From positions 1 through 35,547 of the forward strand of contig JAOPXD010000170.1 in assembly GCA_025965315.1 (NCBI GenBank): 35,547 nt of DNA, written 5' to 3'. This DNA comes from Marmoricola sp. (lineage in GTDB: Bacteria; Actinomycetota; Actinomycetes; Propionibacteriales; Nocardioidaceae). The translations under genes were made by a program, and so were the position numbers. Below, one piece after another: positions 17,629 through 28,009 of this stretch (position 1 is its first letter; the number at the start of each line of letters is the position of its first letter). Under the pieces are notes generated by a model. That model worked only from the letters and a program-made list of their open reading frames with translations. It was not told the DNA's origin and searched no databases.

Positions 17629-20600
17629 CCCAGCAACGGGCCGAAGAAGTCCGTCACCACGCGCTCCGATGCGTGGCCGTCGTTGAGACGGTTGTAGCGC
17701 TCGTTGAACGCGGCCAGGTCCGGCGCCCATCTCGTGCCCAGCCCGTCGAGGTCAGCCAGCGCGGCGACCACCTCGGCGGTGGTGGCGACCAACGGGCCGG
17801 GGGCCGTCTCGCGGTAGTCCCAGAGGAACCCACGGGTCGAGGATCCGTAGGTCTCCAGGTCCGGGACCAGGAACACCATCGGACGCCCGGTCAGGGCGAA
17901 GTCGAAGCGCAGTGACGAGTAGTCCAGGACGGCCACGTCCGCCGCGAGGATCAGGTCGTTGATGTCCGGGTACGCCGTCACGTCGATGACCCGCGAACCC
18001 TTCGATCCTGTCGGGGCGTGGAACCGGTGCCCGCGCAGCAGCAGCACGTAGTCGTCCCCGAGCGCCGCCGTGGCCGCCTCGACGTCGAGGTGGTGGACCG
18101 CCTCGGCCGCGCGGAAGCCCGTCGCCAGGTTCTCGCGCCAGGTCGGTGCGTACAGGACGGCCTTCTGCCCCGCAGCGATCCCGAGCCGGGCACGGACCGT
18201 TGCCCGGGTGCTCGCTGCGACCGGCAGCACCAGGGCATCGTTGCGCGGGTAGCCCAGCGGCAGGATCCGGCCGTCGTACGCGTAGTCCCGGCGGTAGTAC
18301 TGGTCCATCTCCGGGTCCGGGGTGAGCAGCGCGTTCCACGTCCGTGACGTGTGCTCGAGCTGGCTCTCGATCTGGCTCGGCAGCAGGCCGCGGGGCCGCC
18401 AGAGCCCGAGGCCCATCGCCTTGGACGGGTAGCCGTGGAACGTCTGCAGGATCTGCTGCCCCTCGCGCCGGCGGAACCAGCGCTCGAGTTCGATGTTGGT
18501 GACCAGGTAGGACGCCCGCGCCAGCACGTCGGACCACTCCCGGCTGCGGAACAGCACCGGTCGGGCGCCCGGAGGTACCGGGGCAGCCGCGTCGGCGACC
18601 AGCCAGCGCAGGTCGAGGTCCGTCCGGCGGTCGCCGAGCCTGCGGACCAGCTCGTCGTGGATCGCCCGCGGGTGGTCACCGGCCCACTCACCGGTGAAGG
18701 ACTGGAAGTAGACGAGCCGGTCGTCGAGCCGGTCCTCGATCGCGCCGTACGCAGCGCGCAGCCGGCGTTGGGCTCGGACGCCGATCTCGTCCTCGGCCAG
18801 CAGCGGCTCGAGCCGTACGACGACTCCCTCGGGCGCCGCCAGCACCTGGATCCGGTGCTCCTCGGTGTGCACCAGCAACGGGAGCAGATCGGTCACCAGG
18901 TCCGAGACGACCACCGGAACGCGCTGGCCGCCGCGCTCCAGGCGCAGCCGGTAGCCACCGCTCACCAGCGGACGCTCGCCCAGGCCCCAGGCGTCCGCGG
19001 ACAACGGAACGGTCCAGAAGCCTGCAGTGCCCGGACGGCCCTCGACCCGAACGCCCTGGCCCTCGAGCCAGACCCGGTCCACGGTCCCCGGGACGGTCAC
19101 CCGCAGGGCCCCGTCGACCGTTTCGATCCGGCTCAGGGTGGGCTCGGGCGCACCGACCGGGATCCCCTCGGCCACGACGAGCGCCAGATGGCCGTGCCGG
19201 GCGAGCAGCCGGACCGTCCGGTCGTCGGGAAGCACCAGCGGACCACGTCCCGCCGAGCCCTGGGCGGCGAGCTCGGTCACCGGTCCGCTGCGACGCAGAG
19301 CACCGTCGGACCAGTCCAGGACGATCTGCCAGGAGCCGACCGACAGCTCGGCCAGCGGGATCCGCAGCAGCAGCGAGCCGGCATCGTGGTCGTGCTCGGC
19401 CTCAGCCATCCAGCGGGTCACCGCGGGATCCGTCGCGGTCTCGACCAGCACCGGACGGGACTCGGCGCCCGCGACCAGACGCGCCTCGACCTGCGGGGTG
19501 CGGACCTGGTTTGTGTGCTCGATGCCGACGAAGACCTCGACCACGACGCAGTCGCCCTGCACCAGCAGCCGGCGCGCCTGGGCCCGGAGCCGGGTCTGGT
19601 GCTCGCCGAGGACCAGGTCGTCCGGTCCTGGACCAGGACCCGGCTCGATCCCGAGATCGGCGACCACGGTGTCCCCGACCACCGACGTCGGGACGTCGGC
19701 GTCAGCACCGTGGCGGGCGCACAGGGCGACCAGGTCGGTACGACGACCGGCGACCACCAGCAGCGCCTGGGCCCGGACCACCACATCCACCTCGTCGAGC
19801 CGGTCCCGAGCGAGGTCGACCACGGCTCGAGCGTGCTCGACCAGCAGCGCCCAGTCGGCGTCAGCGGCGACCTCGGCGGCCTCGTTGAACGGCCGCAGTC
19901 CGTTGATCGCGCCGAGCGCACGCTGGGCGCGCCCAGCAGCAGGCAGGGCGCCGAGGGTCGCCCGGTCGACGGCGACGTGCGCTGCCAGACCGGGCAGCGG
20001 ATCCCGGCGGGTCGAGAACGGCGCGGGCTCTGCATCACGGAGGTTCTGCCACGCGGCGTACGGGGTCGGGGTGAAGCCGGCACCGAGGGCACTCAGCGCG
20101 GGCAGCATGCCCTCGGGATCCTCGGGCTCCGGCGCACGTCCTTCGAGGACCACGAGCGCCCGCTCGCGGGGGAGCACGAGCCGACCGAGCACCGGGAACC
20201 TGGCCGCCTCCGGACGCACCGCCAGGTCGGCCGGCTCGGCATCGTCGACCCCGGTGCTCAGCAGCAGCGTCTCGCCGGGGACCAGCGCCGGGACCAGGTC
20301 GGCCAGCGCTCCGGGCGGGTACCGGTCGCCGGGCGATGCGACCAGCACGAAGCGACCCCGGGCGCGCCGTACGCCGCTCAGGCGTCCGTCGACGAGCGTG
20401 GCCGCCCGCAGGAACCGGGCCCGGGTGTCGTCCCCGGCGCCAAGCCGGGCGTTCACGAGAGCCGCGTCGTCACCGATCGCGACGACGACGAGCTCGATCG
20501 CCGGCGACGGCTGGTCGCGCACCGAGCTGAGCAGGTCCCGCACCTGGCCGGGGTCACTTCCGGCGGCGAGCACGACGATGCTGAGCGCGGGCCTGCCGTG

Positions 20601-20642
20601 CCGGAGCCGACGAACGGTCCGGGCGACGTGGCGTCGGACCAC
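17625..20642 (-). CDS. TagF-like CDP-polyol phosphotransferase with degenerate GT2-like N-terminus (fusion D)
   Basis: A 1005-residue paralogue of fusion C. The C-terminal ~350 residues carry a complete phosphotransferase signature: LQTFHGYPSKAMG with His736, LYAPTWREN, LLRGHRFH with His872, and VLDYSSLRFD. The N-terminus (about 18-115) begins like a GT2 domain (LSIVVLAAG) but lacks the VDDGSTD motif, and the DxD position reads SPGD (103-106), so sugar transfer is unlikely. A middle part of ~500 residues is beta-rich and of unknown role. The start is the GTG at 20640-20642, one base after the TGA of the upstream coiled-coil protein; the longer open frame above it is out-of-frame reading of that gene. 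Stop-start spacing implies coupling to the fol-DUF3180 gene run. It probably polymerises or primes a polyol-phosphate chain at the inner membrane face. Confidence 0.87.
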   Translation of the reverse strand: MVRRHVARTVRRLRHGRPALSIVVLAAGSDPGQVRDLLSSVRDQPSPAIELVVVAIGDDAALVNARLGAGDDTRARFLRAATLVDGRLSGVRRARGRFVLVASPGDRYPPGALADLVPALVPGETLLLSTGVDDAEPADLAVRPEAARFPVLGRLVLPRERALVVLEGRAPEPEDPEGMLPALSALGAGFTPTPYAAWQNLRDAEPAPFSTRRDPLPGLAAHVAVDRATLGALPAAGRAQRALGAINGLRPFNEAAEVAADADWALLVEHARAVVDLARDRLDEVDVVVRAQALLVVAGRRTDLVALCARHGADADVPTSVVGDTVVADLGIEPGPGPGPDDLVLGEHQTRLRAQARRLLVQGDCVVVEVFVGIEHTNQVRTPQVEARLVAGAESRPVLVETATDPAVTRWMAEAEHDHDAGSLLLRIPLAELSVGSWQIVLDWSDGALRRSGPVTELAAQGSAGRGPLVLPDDRTVRLLARHGHLALVVAEGIPVGAPEPTLSRIETVDGALRVTVPGTVDRVWLEGQGVRVEGRPGTAGFWTVPLSADAWGLGERPLVSGGYRLRLERGGQRVPVVVSDLVTDLLPLLVHTEEHRIQVLAAPEGVVVRLEPLLAEDEIGVRAQRRLRAAYGAIEDRLDDRLVYFQSFTGEWAGDHPRAIHDELVRRLGDRRTDLDLRWLVADAAAPVPPGARPVLFRSREWSDVLARASYLVTNIELERWFRRREGQQILQTFHGYPSKAMGLGLWRPRGLLPSQIESQLEHTSRTWNALLTPDPEMDQYYRRDYAYDGRILPLGYPRNDALVLPVAASTRATVRARLGIAAGQKAVLYAPTWRENLATGFRAAEAVHHLDVEAATAALGDDYVLLLRGHRFHAPTGSKGSRVIDVTAYPDINDLILAADVAVLDYSSLRFDFALTGRPMVFLVPDLETYGSSTRGFLWDYRETAPGPLVATTAEVVAALADLDGLGTRWAPDLAAFNERYNRLNDGHASERVVTDFFGPLLG

Positions 20643-20643
20643 G

Positions 20644-21282
20644 TCAGGCGAGCTGGGCGTCCGGGAGCGCGTGCTTCCCGCTGGCTGCCTGGGTCGCTGC
20701 CTGGGTCGCCGCCTGGGCGACCTTCTCGTCGAAGGCCAGCAGGTCGTCGATGGATCCGGGGACGACCTCGCCATCGGCGACGGCCCGCTCGGCGTGCAGC
20801 ACCTCGATCGAGCGTTCCAGCTCGGCGACCCGGACCAGGGCGCTCGCGTGCGCGGACTCGGCCGCCTCGGCACGGACCGCGATCACGGCAGCGTCCCGCT
20901 GGGCCGCGACCAGCTCCCCCTGGAGCTCGTGGACGGAGAAGTTGGACTCGGCGAGCCGGTCGGTCATCGCGGTGGTGAACTCGGCGTGCTCGGCGGCCCG
21001 CTCGGAGAACAGCGACTTGTAGGCACTCGCGGTCGCGGCGCGGTCGCCTGCGTTCTCCCGACGCGACTCCAGCACCTCGGTCCAGACGATCCGCAGGGCT
21101 GCCCAGCCGAGCACGATCGCGATCACCGAGCCGGCGCTCAGCAGAGCCGGCGACTGGGTCGGGAGGGCAGCGAGGACGGCGACCGTGGCCACCGCGAGCA
21201 GCGAGACCGCGACCGTGACGCGGACGCTGCGTTGCCGACGCCGGCGCGTGGTCAGCCGGACAGACGTTCGGGAACCAGCCAT
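20644..21282 (-). CDS. Two-helix membrane protein with coiled coil, function unknown
   Basis: A 212-residue protein: a basic N-terminus (Arg/Lys rich to about 20), two membrane helices near 22-41 and 46-67, then a long Ala/Glu-rich heptad-like helix from about 70 to 175 expected to form a cytoplasmic coiled coil, and a tail with AATQ repeats. I do not recognise a catalytic motif. It starts 4 bases after the DUF3180 stop and ends 1 base before the transferase start, so it bridges the folate run and the cell-wall gene. In Mycobacterium a membrane protein (Rv3604c) also follows the DUF3180 gene Rv3605c; positional equivalence is possible but not shown. ATG 21282 is preferred over an upstream in-frame GTG/ATG that would overlap DUF3180. 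Confidence 0.8.
   Translation of the reverse strand: MAGSRTSVRLTTRRRRQRSVRVTVAVSLLAVATVAVLAALPTQSPALLSAGSVIAIVLGWAALRIVWTEVLESRRENAGDRAATASAYKSLFSERAAEHAEFTTAMTDRLAESNFSVHELQGELVAAQRDAAVIAVRAEAAESAHASALVRVAELERSIEVLHAERAVADGEVVPGSIDDLLAFDEKVAQAATQAATQAASGKHALPDAQLA
20684..20719. repeat. Three 12-bp tandem units inside the coiled-coil protein gene
   Basis: GCTGCCTGGGTC is present twice in a row (20684-20695 and 20696-20707), followed by GCCGCCTGGGCG. The units encode AATQ-type repeats near the C-terminus of the 20644-21282 protein. The length is a multiple of three, so copy-number change would keep the frame. Confidence 0.7.
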
Positions 21283-21286
21283 GGAC

Positions 21287-21802
21287 TCAGGGTAGGTCGC
21301 CGCTGCCCCGGCCAGGGATCCGACACGCGAGCTCCAGCAGCAGCCCTGCGGCCAGTCCCGCACCGGCTCCGGCGGCTGCGAGCAGGGCGTGCACGACGAT
21401 CCGCGGGGCGTTCTCGGCCCCGACGCCGAGGTTCGAGATCGCCACTCCCAGGAAGCCGCCCAGGGCGAACGCCCCCAGCCTGGCGATGGTCTTGCCGAGC
21501 ACGAGCCGGGCGACGGCCTGGTGCGCGATCAGCGGGGTGCGTTCGCGGTGCACCGCACGCCAGGTCAGGTACGCCGTCCCGGCCGTGACCGCAGCCACGA
21601 ACCAGGTCTCGACGATCGCCAGCGTCGGGATCGACGGGGTCGCCGAACCGTCCCGGATCGCCTGGCCGCGAGCGGCCCAGCCGAGCACCAGCCCGACCCC
21701 CCAGACGATCACCAGGACACCGGGACCGGTCGGTCGGATCCGGCCCGGCGGATCCGGCGGACGGTCCTCGGTCGGCGGCGGTGCGGAGACGTCGCGACTC
21801 AT
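21287..21802 (-). CDS. DUF3180 family membrane protein
   Basis: A 171-residue protein with a proline-rich N-terminal ~25 residues and four membrane helices near 28-44, 60-80, 105-125 and 135-160. Length, helix pattern and position directly after folK match the actinobacterial DUF3180 family (Rv3605c in M. tuberculosis), whose function is unknown. ATG 21802 is chosen because the longer open frame above it would overlap folK out of frame. It follows folK by 25 bases and precedes the coiled-coil gene by 4, so it is part of the same run. Conservation of this neighbourhood suggests co-expression with folate synthesis, not necessarily a folate role. Confidence 0.8.
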   Translation of the reverse strand: MSRDVSAPPPTEDRPPDPPGRIRPTGPGVLVIVWGVGLVLGWAARGQAIRDGSATPSIPTLAIVETWFVAAVTAGTAYLTWRAVHRERTPLIAHQAVARLVLGKTIARLGAFALGGFLGVAISNLGVGAENAPRIVVHALLAAAGAGAGLAAGLLLELACRIPGRGSGDLP

Positions 21803-21827
21803 CGCTGCGCGGGAGTCCTGTCCGGGA

Positions 21828-22403
21828 TCACTGCATCTCGAGGGGCAGGTCGTCGCGCCGTACGACGCCGTCCCGGCCGGTCTTCTCCAGCAGCTCCGCG
21901 ACCGTGCCGTAGCCGGCGAGCTCGGCGTCCGGCTCGAGGTCGAACCACGGCACCAGCACGAAGGCCCGCTCGGCCGCACGGGGGTGCGGCAGCCTCAGGT
22001 GCTCGTCGTCGGAGTGCCGGTCGCCGACCACGATCAGGTCGACGTCCAGGGTCCGCGGGGCGTTGAGGACCACGTCCGGGCCACGATCACGGCCGTACGC
22101 CGACTCGACCGCGTGTGCGCGTTCGAGCAGCGTGCGGGCGCTCAGCGTGGTGTCCAGGGTGACCACGGCGTTCAGGAAGGTCTCCGAGCCTGCCGGAGCG
22201 TCCACCGGTTCGGTCTCGTAGACCGGCGAGACGCCGGTGAGCCAGACCTCGGGAGTGTCGGCGATCGCTTCCACGGCGCCCTGCAGGTTGAACATCCGGT
22301 CGCCGAGGTTCGACCCGAGCGAGAGCACGACGCGACGGATCGGGTGCATGTCACCGGTGAGGGTGTCGGTGTTGATCACAGCGGGATTCGGGGACTCGGT
22401 CAT
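21828..22403 (-). CDS. folK: 2-amino-4-hydroxy-6-hydroxymethyldihydropteridine pyrophosphokinase
   Basis: A 191-residue HPPK that transfers pyrophosphate from ATP to 6-hydroxymethyl-7,8-dihydropterin, the step before dihydropteroate synthase. Recognisable are VVLSLGSNLGDR near the start, VSPVYETEPV, and the family signature with RTLDVDLI followed by LPHPRAAERAFVLVP. The ATG at 22401-22403 overlaps the folB stop in an ATGA. An internal ATG at 22349, just before the conserved domain, is an alternative start; the first 18 residues are not conserved. Soluble cytoplasmic enzyme. Confidence 0.96.
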   Translation of the reverse strand: MTESPNPAVINTDTLTGDMHPIRRVVLSLGSNLGDRMFNLQGAVEAIADTPEVWLTGVSPVYETEPVDAPAGSETFLNAVVTLDTTLSARTLLERAHAVESAYGRDRGPDVVLNAPRTLDVDLIVVGDRHSDDEHLRLPHPRAAERAFVLVPWFDLEPDAELAGYGTVAELLEKTGRDGVVRRDDLPLEMQ

Positions 22404-22762
22404 CTGCGGCTCCGGTTGATCGTGAGGGCGACGTCCGAGAACGTCGCCGCTATCGGGGCGTGCGGCTTGTGGACTGTCACGTCCACCCATTCGACGAGCT
22501 CGTTGCCCAGGCAGACATCGGCGATGCGCTGCGCCAGGGTCTCGATCAGGTCGACCGGGTCCTTCTCGACTGCGGACTTCACGTCGGCGACCAGCGTGCC
22601 GTAGTCCACGGTCCTGCTGAGATCGTCGCTGGCGGCTGCGGCACTCGTGTCCATCCCGAGCACGAGATCGATCACGAAGAGCTGCCCGTCACGACGCTCG
22701 AAATCGAACACACCGTGGTGTGCATGGATCTCGATGCCGCGCACCGCCAACTGGTCACTCAT
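22400..22762 (-). CDS. folB: Dihydroneopterin aldolase
   Basis: A 120-residue protein of the usual family length, converting 7,8-dihydroneopterin to 6-hydroxymethyl-7,8-dihydropterin and glycolaldehyde. The N-terminus contains IEIHAHHGVFDFER, and DYGTLVADVK, the LIETLAQRIAD helix and VTVHKPHAPI follow, all typical of FolB. Its start overlaps the folP stop (ATGA) and its stop overlaps the folK start, so translation is likely coupled across all three genes. Confidence 0.96.
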   Translation of the reverse strand: MSDQLAVRGIEIHAHHGVFDFERRDGQLFVIDLVLGMDTSAAAASDDLSRTVDYGTLVADVKSAVEKDPVDLIETLAQRIADVCLGNELVEWVDVTVHKPHAPIAATFSDVALTINRSRR

Positions 22763-23658
22763 GCCTGGCCGACCTTACCCGTGGCTCCGGAGACACCAAA
22801 CTCGCTGCCCATCCACCGAGCAGCGACCCGGAGCGCGTCCGCACTCGCCCGGGCCTCGTGGACGCGGACCGCCCAGACGCCGAGCAGGCCCGCCAGCGCC
22901 GTCAACGCGGTGTTCGCGTCCTCGCGGTCGTCGACCGGGCGCGGGACGCCGTCGCCGTCCGCGAGCAGCACGCCGAGGAACGACTTCCGGCTCGAGCCGA
23001 GCAGGACCGGCATCCCGAGGACGTCGAGCGCGGCCAGGCCGCGGAGCAGCTCCCAGTTGTGGTCGGCCGTCTTCGCGAACCCCAGCCCCGGGTCGATCGC
23101 GATCCGGTCCGGTGCGATGCCCGCGGCCAGCGCGGCGTCGACCCGGCCGGCCAGCTCGGCGGTGACCTCGGCGGCGATGTCCTCGTAGGTGGCGTGCTGG
23201 GCCATCACGGTCGAGTGCGCGCGCCAGTGCATCGCCACGTACGCCGTGTCGGAGTCGCCGACCACCGGCAGGATCCCGGGGTCCGCGAGCCCGCCCGAGA
23301 CGTCGTTGACGATCGCAGCGCCGGCAGCGATCGCTGCTGCTGCCACCTCGGCACGCATCGTGTCCACCGAGACGATCGCACCGGCGGCGACGAGCTCGGT
23401 GATCACCGGGACCACCCGCGCCAGCTCCTCGGCGACCAGCGGCCGGGTAGCTCCCGGACGGGTGGACTCACCGCCGATGTCGAGCAGGTCGGCGCCGTCG
23501 GCCAGCAGCTGCAGGCCGTGCGTGACCGCGGCGTCGACCTCGACGTACCGACCGCCGTCGGAGAAGGAGTCCGGGGTCACGTTGACCACGCCCATCAGCA
23601 GCGGCTGGTCGAGGACCGGTAGCCCGCGGACGTGCCGCTCGGTGAGCCGGGTCAGCAC
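22759..23658 (-). CDS. folP: Dihydropteroate synthase
   Basis: A 299-residue TIM-barrel enzyme joining the pterin pyrophosphate with p-aminobenzoate; the target of sulfonamides. Both family signatures are present: MGVVNVTPDSFSDGG (22-36) and DIGGESTRPGA (60-70). IDPGLGFAK and GSSRKSFLG, which bind the pterin and phosphate, are also intact. The start is a GTG (23656-23658), 13 bases after the folE stop. There is no second folP in this window. Confidence 0.96.
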   Translation of the reverse strand: MLTRLTERHVRGLPVLDQPLLMGVVNVTPDSFSDGGRYVEVDAAVTHGLQLLADGADLLDIGGESTRPGATRPLVAEELARVVPVITELVAAGAIVSVDTMRAEVAAAAIAAGAAIVNDVSGGLADPGILPVVGDSDTAYVAMHWRAHSTVMAQHATYEDIAAEVTAELAGRVDAALAAGIAPDRIAIDPGLGFAKTADHNWELLRGLAALDVLGMPVLLGSSRKSFLGVLLADGDGVPRPVDDREDANTALTALAGLLGVWAVRVHEARASADALRVAARWMGSEFGVSGATGKVGQA

Positions 23659-23671
23659 TCGAGGCCCCGGG

Positions 23672-24294
23672 CTACCGGTGGACCGCGTTGATCAAAGCCA
23701 TCGCCTCGGAGCGGGTGGCCGCGTTGTGCATGATCCCGCGCACCGCCGAGGTGATCGTGCGGGCGCCTGCCTTCTTCACCCCGCGCATCGTCATGCACAG
23801 GTGCTCGGCCTCGATCACCACGATCACGCCCCGGGCCTCGAGGAGCTCGACCAGCGCGTCGGCGACCTGGGTGGTCAGCCGCTCCTGGACCTGCGGGCGC
23901 TTCGCGTAGACGTCGACGAGCCGCGCGAGCTTGGACAGCCCGGTGATCTTGCCGGATTTCGCCGGGATGTAGCCGACGTGCGCGACCCCGGTGAACGGCA
24001 CCAGGTGGTGCTCGCACATCGACCACAGCTCGATGTCGCGGACCAGGACCATCTCGTTGTGGCCGAGGTCGAACGTCGTCGTGAGCACGTCCTCGGCGGT
24101 CATCCGCAGGCCGGCGGTGAGCTCGGCGTACGCCCGCGCGACCCGGTCCGGGGTCTCGCGGAGACCTTCGCGTTCGGGATCCTCACCGATCGCGATCAGC
24201 AGCTCGCGCACGGCGGCAGCGGCGCGGTCGTGGTCGAAGTCGTTGATCGGCTTCAGCGAAGCGCCTGCCAGGACTCCCGACACGGGCCCGATCG

Positions 24295-24298
<4 letters not shown>
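23672..24298 (-). CDS. folE: GTP cyclohydrolase I
   Basis: A 208-residue enzyme turning GTP into 7,8-dihydroneopterin triphosphate, the entry to folate synthesis. The zinc site is visible: Cys95 and His98 in MCEHHLVPF and Cys168 in EHLCMTMRG, equivalent to Cys110, His113 and Cys181 of the E. coli enzyme, so this is the zinc-dependent type I form. The GTG start overlaps the ftsH stop (GTGA at 24295-24298), indicating coupling to ftsH. Confidence 0.96.
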
Positions 24299-26307
<2,009 letters not shown>

Positions 26308-26350
26308 GCCCTACATACTCTCAGGTGCGCCCAGCCTGCGCCGCCGGTGC

Positions 26351-26902
26351 TCAGGAATAGACGTGCGGAGCGAGCGTCCCGATGTCGCGCAGGTTGCGGT
26401 AGCGCTCCTTGTAGTCGAGGCCGTAGCCGACCACGAACTCGTTCGGGATGTCCCATCCGACGTACTTCACGCCGACCTCCATCTGCTGCGCCTCGGGCTT
26501 GCGGAGCAGGGTGCAGATCTCCAGCGAGGCGGGGTGCCGGGAGGCCAGGTTGGAGATCAGCCAGGACAGCGTCAGGCCCGTGTCGATGATCTCGTCGACC
26601 ACGATCACGTGCCGGTTGGTGATGTCGGTGTCGAGGTCCTTGAGGATCCGGACGACGCCGGACGACTTGGTGCCCGATCCGTAGGAGGAGACCGCCATCC
26701 AGTCCATCTCGAGGTGCCGGTTGAACGAGCGGGCGAGATCGGCCATCACCATCACGGCGCCGCGCAGGATGCCGACGATCAGGATGTCGCGACCCACGTA
26801 GTCGGCCTCGATCTGCTTGGCCAGCTCGCGGAGCTTCTCGTGGATCTGCTCCTCGGTGTACAGGATGTTGACGAGATCCTTTTCGACATCCGCAGCGTCC
26901 AT
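26351..26902 (-). CDS. hpt: Hypoxanthine-guanine phosphoribosyltransferase
   Basis: A 183-residue purine-salvage enzyme making IMP or GMP from the base and PRPP. The PRPP-binding signature VVDEIIDTGLT is at 101-111, with ILRGAVMVMADL (45-56) and SSYGSGTKSSG (72-82) for the flexible loop, and VGWDIPNEFVVGYGLDY near the C-terminus. In many actinobacteria hpt directly follows tilS; here two unrelated genes lie between them. ATG 26902 is chosen by alignment to the family; longer open frames above are out of gene. It is divergent from the flavin oxidoreductase, 63 bases away. Confidence 0.96.
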   Translation of the reverse strand: MDAADVEKDLVNILYTEEQIHEKLRELAKQIEADYVGRDILIVGILRGAVMVMADLARSFNRHLEMDWMAVSSYGSGTKSSGVVRILKDLDTDITNRHVIVVDEIIDTGLTLSWLISNLASRHPASLEICTLLRKPEAQQMEVGVKYVGWDIPNEFVVGYGLDYKERYRNLRDIGTLAPHVYS

Positions 26903-26965
26903 GGCTCGTAGCCTGCCACAGCACTCCCCGGGAAGTTTCCGCCGGGCGGCTGCGTTGCTGCCGGT

Positions 26966-28009
26966 ATGCGCCTCTCGGTCCTCGACCTCGTCCCCGTCCG
27001 CAGCGACCAGACGACCGGTGACGCACTGGCAGCGACCAGGGCGCTGGCCAGGGTGGCCGACGAGGCCGGGTTCCACCGGTACTGGCTGGCCGAGCACCAC
27101 AACATGCCGGCCGTGGCTGCGACCAACCCGCCGGTGCTGATCGCGATGGTTGCCGGTGCCACCGAGCGGATCCGGGTCGGGTCGGGCGGCGTGATGCTCC
27201 CGAACCACGCACCGCTGGTGATCGCCGAGCAGTTCGCCCTGCTCGAGGCTGCGTTCCCTGGCCGGATCGACCTGGGCATCGGCAGGGCGCCGGGGACCGA
27301 CCCGGTCACCGGCTACGCGTTGCGGCACGGAGCCGGCGGGGTCGGCGAGGACGCCGTGAACCGGTTCCCCGAGTACGTCGACAACGTGATCGCGATGATG
27401 AGCCCCGGCGGGGTCGGCCTCCAGGTCGCCGGCCGGATGCACGCCCTGAACGCGACGCCGGCGGCGATCGGGCAACCTCCGGTCTGGCTGCTCGGGTCCT
27501 CGGACTACTCCGCCCAGCTCGCGGCGGACCGGGGGCTGCCCTACGTCTTCGCCCACCACTTCTCCGGCAACGGCACCGCCGAGGCGCTGGCGCTGTACCG
27601 GGAGAACTTCCAGCCGTCGGCGGACCTCGAGGCGCCGCAGACGTTCCTCACCGTGAACGTCGTGGTCGCCGCGACCCAGCAGGAGGCAGAGCGGCTGGCC
27701 GAGCCGCAGCTGCAGGCGATGGTGGCGCTGCGCACCGGGGCACCGCTGCGCGCGCAGCGACTCGTCGAGGAGGCCGAGGCCGCACCGGTCCCGGACGCGC
27801 ACCTGCCGGTGGTGCTGGCGATGCGGCAGCGCTGGGTGATCGGAACCGCTGCTTCGGCCGCGGCCGAGGTCCGGGCGCTCGCGTCGACGTACGGGGTGGA
27901 CGAGGTGATGGTGCACCCGGTCGCCGGGTCGTTCACCGGGACACCGGTCGACGCCTCCCCGACCCGTGAGGAGACCCTGCGGCTGCTGGCCGGTCAGTTT
28001 GACCTCTAG
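26966..28009 (+). CDS. LLM-class (luciferase-like) flavin-dependent oxidoreductase
   Basis: A 347-residue TIM-barrel protein of the bacterial-luciferase superfamily, group close to MsnO8-type monooxygenases. [11 protein letters not shown] opens strand 1, WLAEHHNMP (40-48) is the conserved EHH loop, and [19 protein letters not shown] and [11 protein letters not shown] are typical flavin-site strands. Members use FMNH2 (rarely F420) to oxidise organic substrates; nothing here identifies the substrate. It is alone on its strand, divergent from hpt and convergent with the membrane hydrolase, whose stop codon begins on the very next base. It interrupts the ancestral tilS-hpt arrangement. Confidence 0.92.
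   Translation: MRLSVLDLVPVRSDQTTGDALAATRALARVADEAGFHRYWLAEHHNMPAVAATNPPVLIAMVAGATERIRVGSGGVMLPNHAPLVIAEQFALLEAAFPGRIDLGIGRAPGTDPVTGYALRHGAGGVGEDAVNRFPEYVDNVIAMMSPGGVGLQVAGRMHALNATPAAIGQPPVWLLGSSDYSAQLAADRGLPYVFAHHFSGNGTAEALALYRENFQPSADLEAPQTFLTVNVVVAATQQEAERLAEPQLQAMVALRTGAPLRAQRLVEEAEAAPVPDAHLPVVLAMRQRWVIGTAASAAAEVRALASTYGVDEVMVHPVAGSFTGTPVDASPTREETLRLLAGQFDL

Noticed and set aside
20643..20873. 77-residue N-terminal extension of fusion D
   Set aside because: It is out-of-frame reading of the coiled-coil gene (Arg/Ser/Pro-rich); the GTG at 20642 right after that gene's stop is the sensible start.
18351..20978. 875-residue open frame on the plus strand
   Set aside because: Antisense of fusion D and the coiled-coil gene; low-complexity Arg/Gln/Pro composition typical of shadow frames in G+C-rich DNA.
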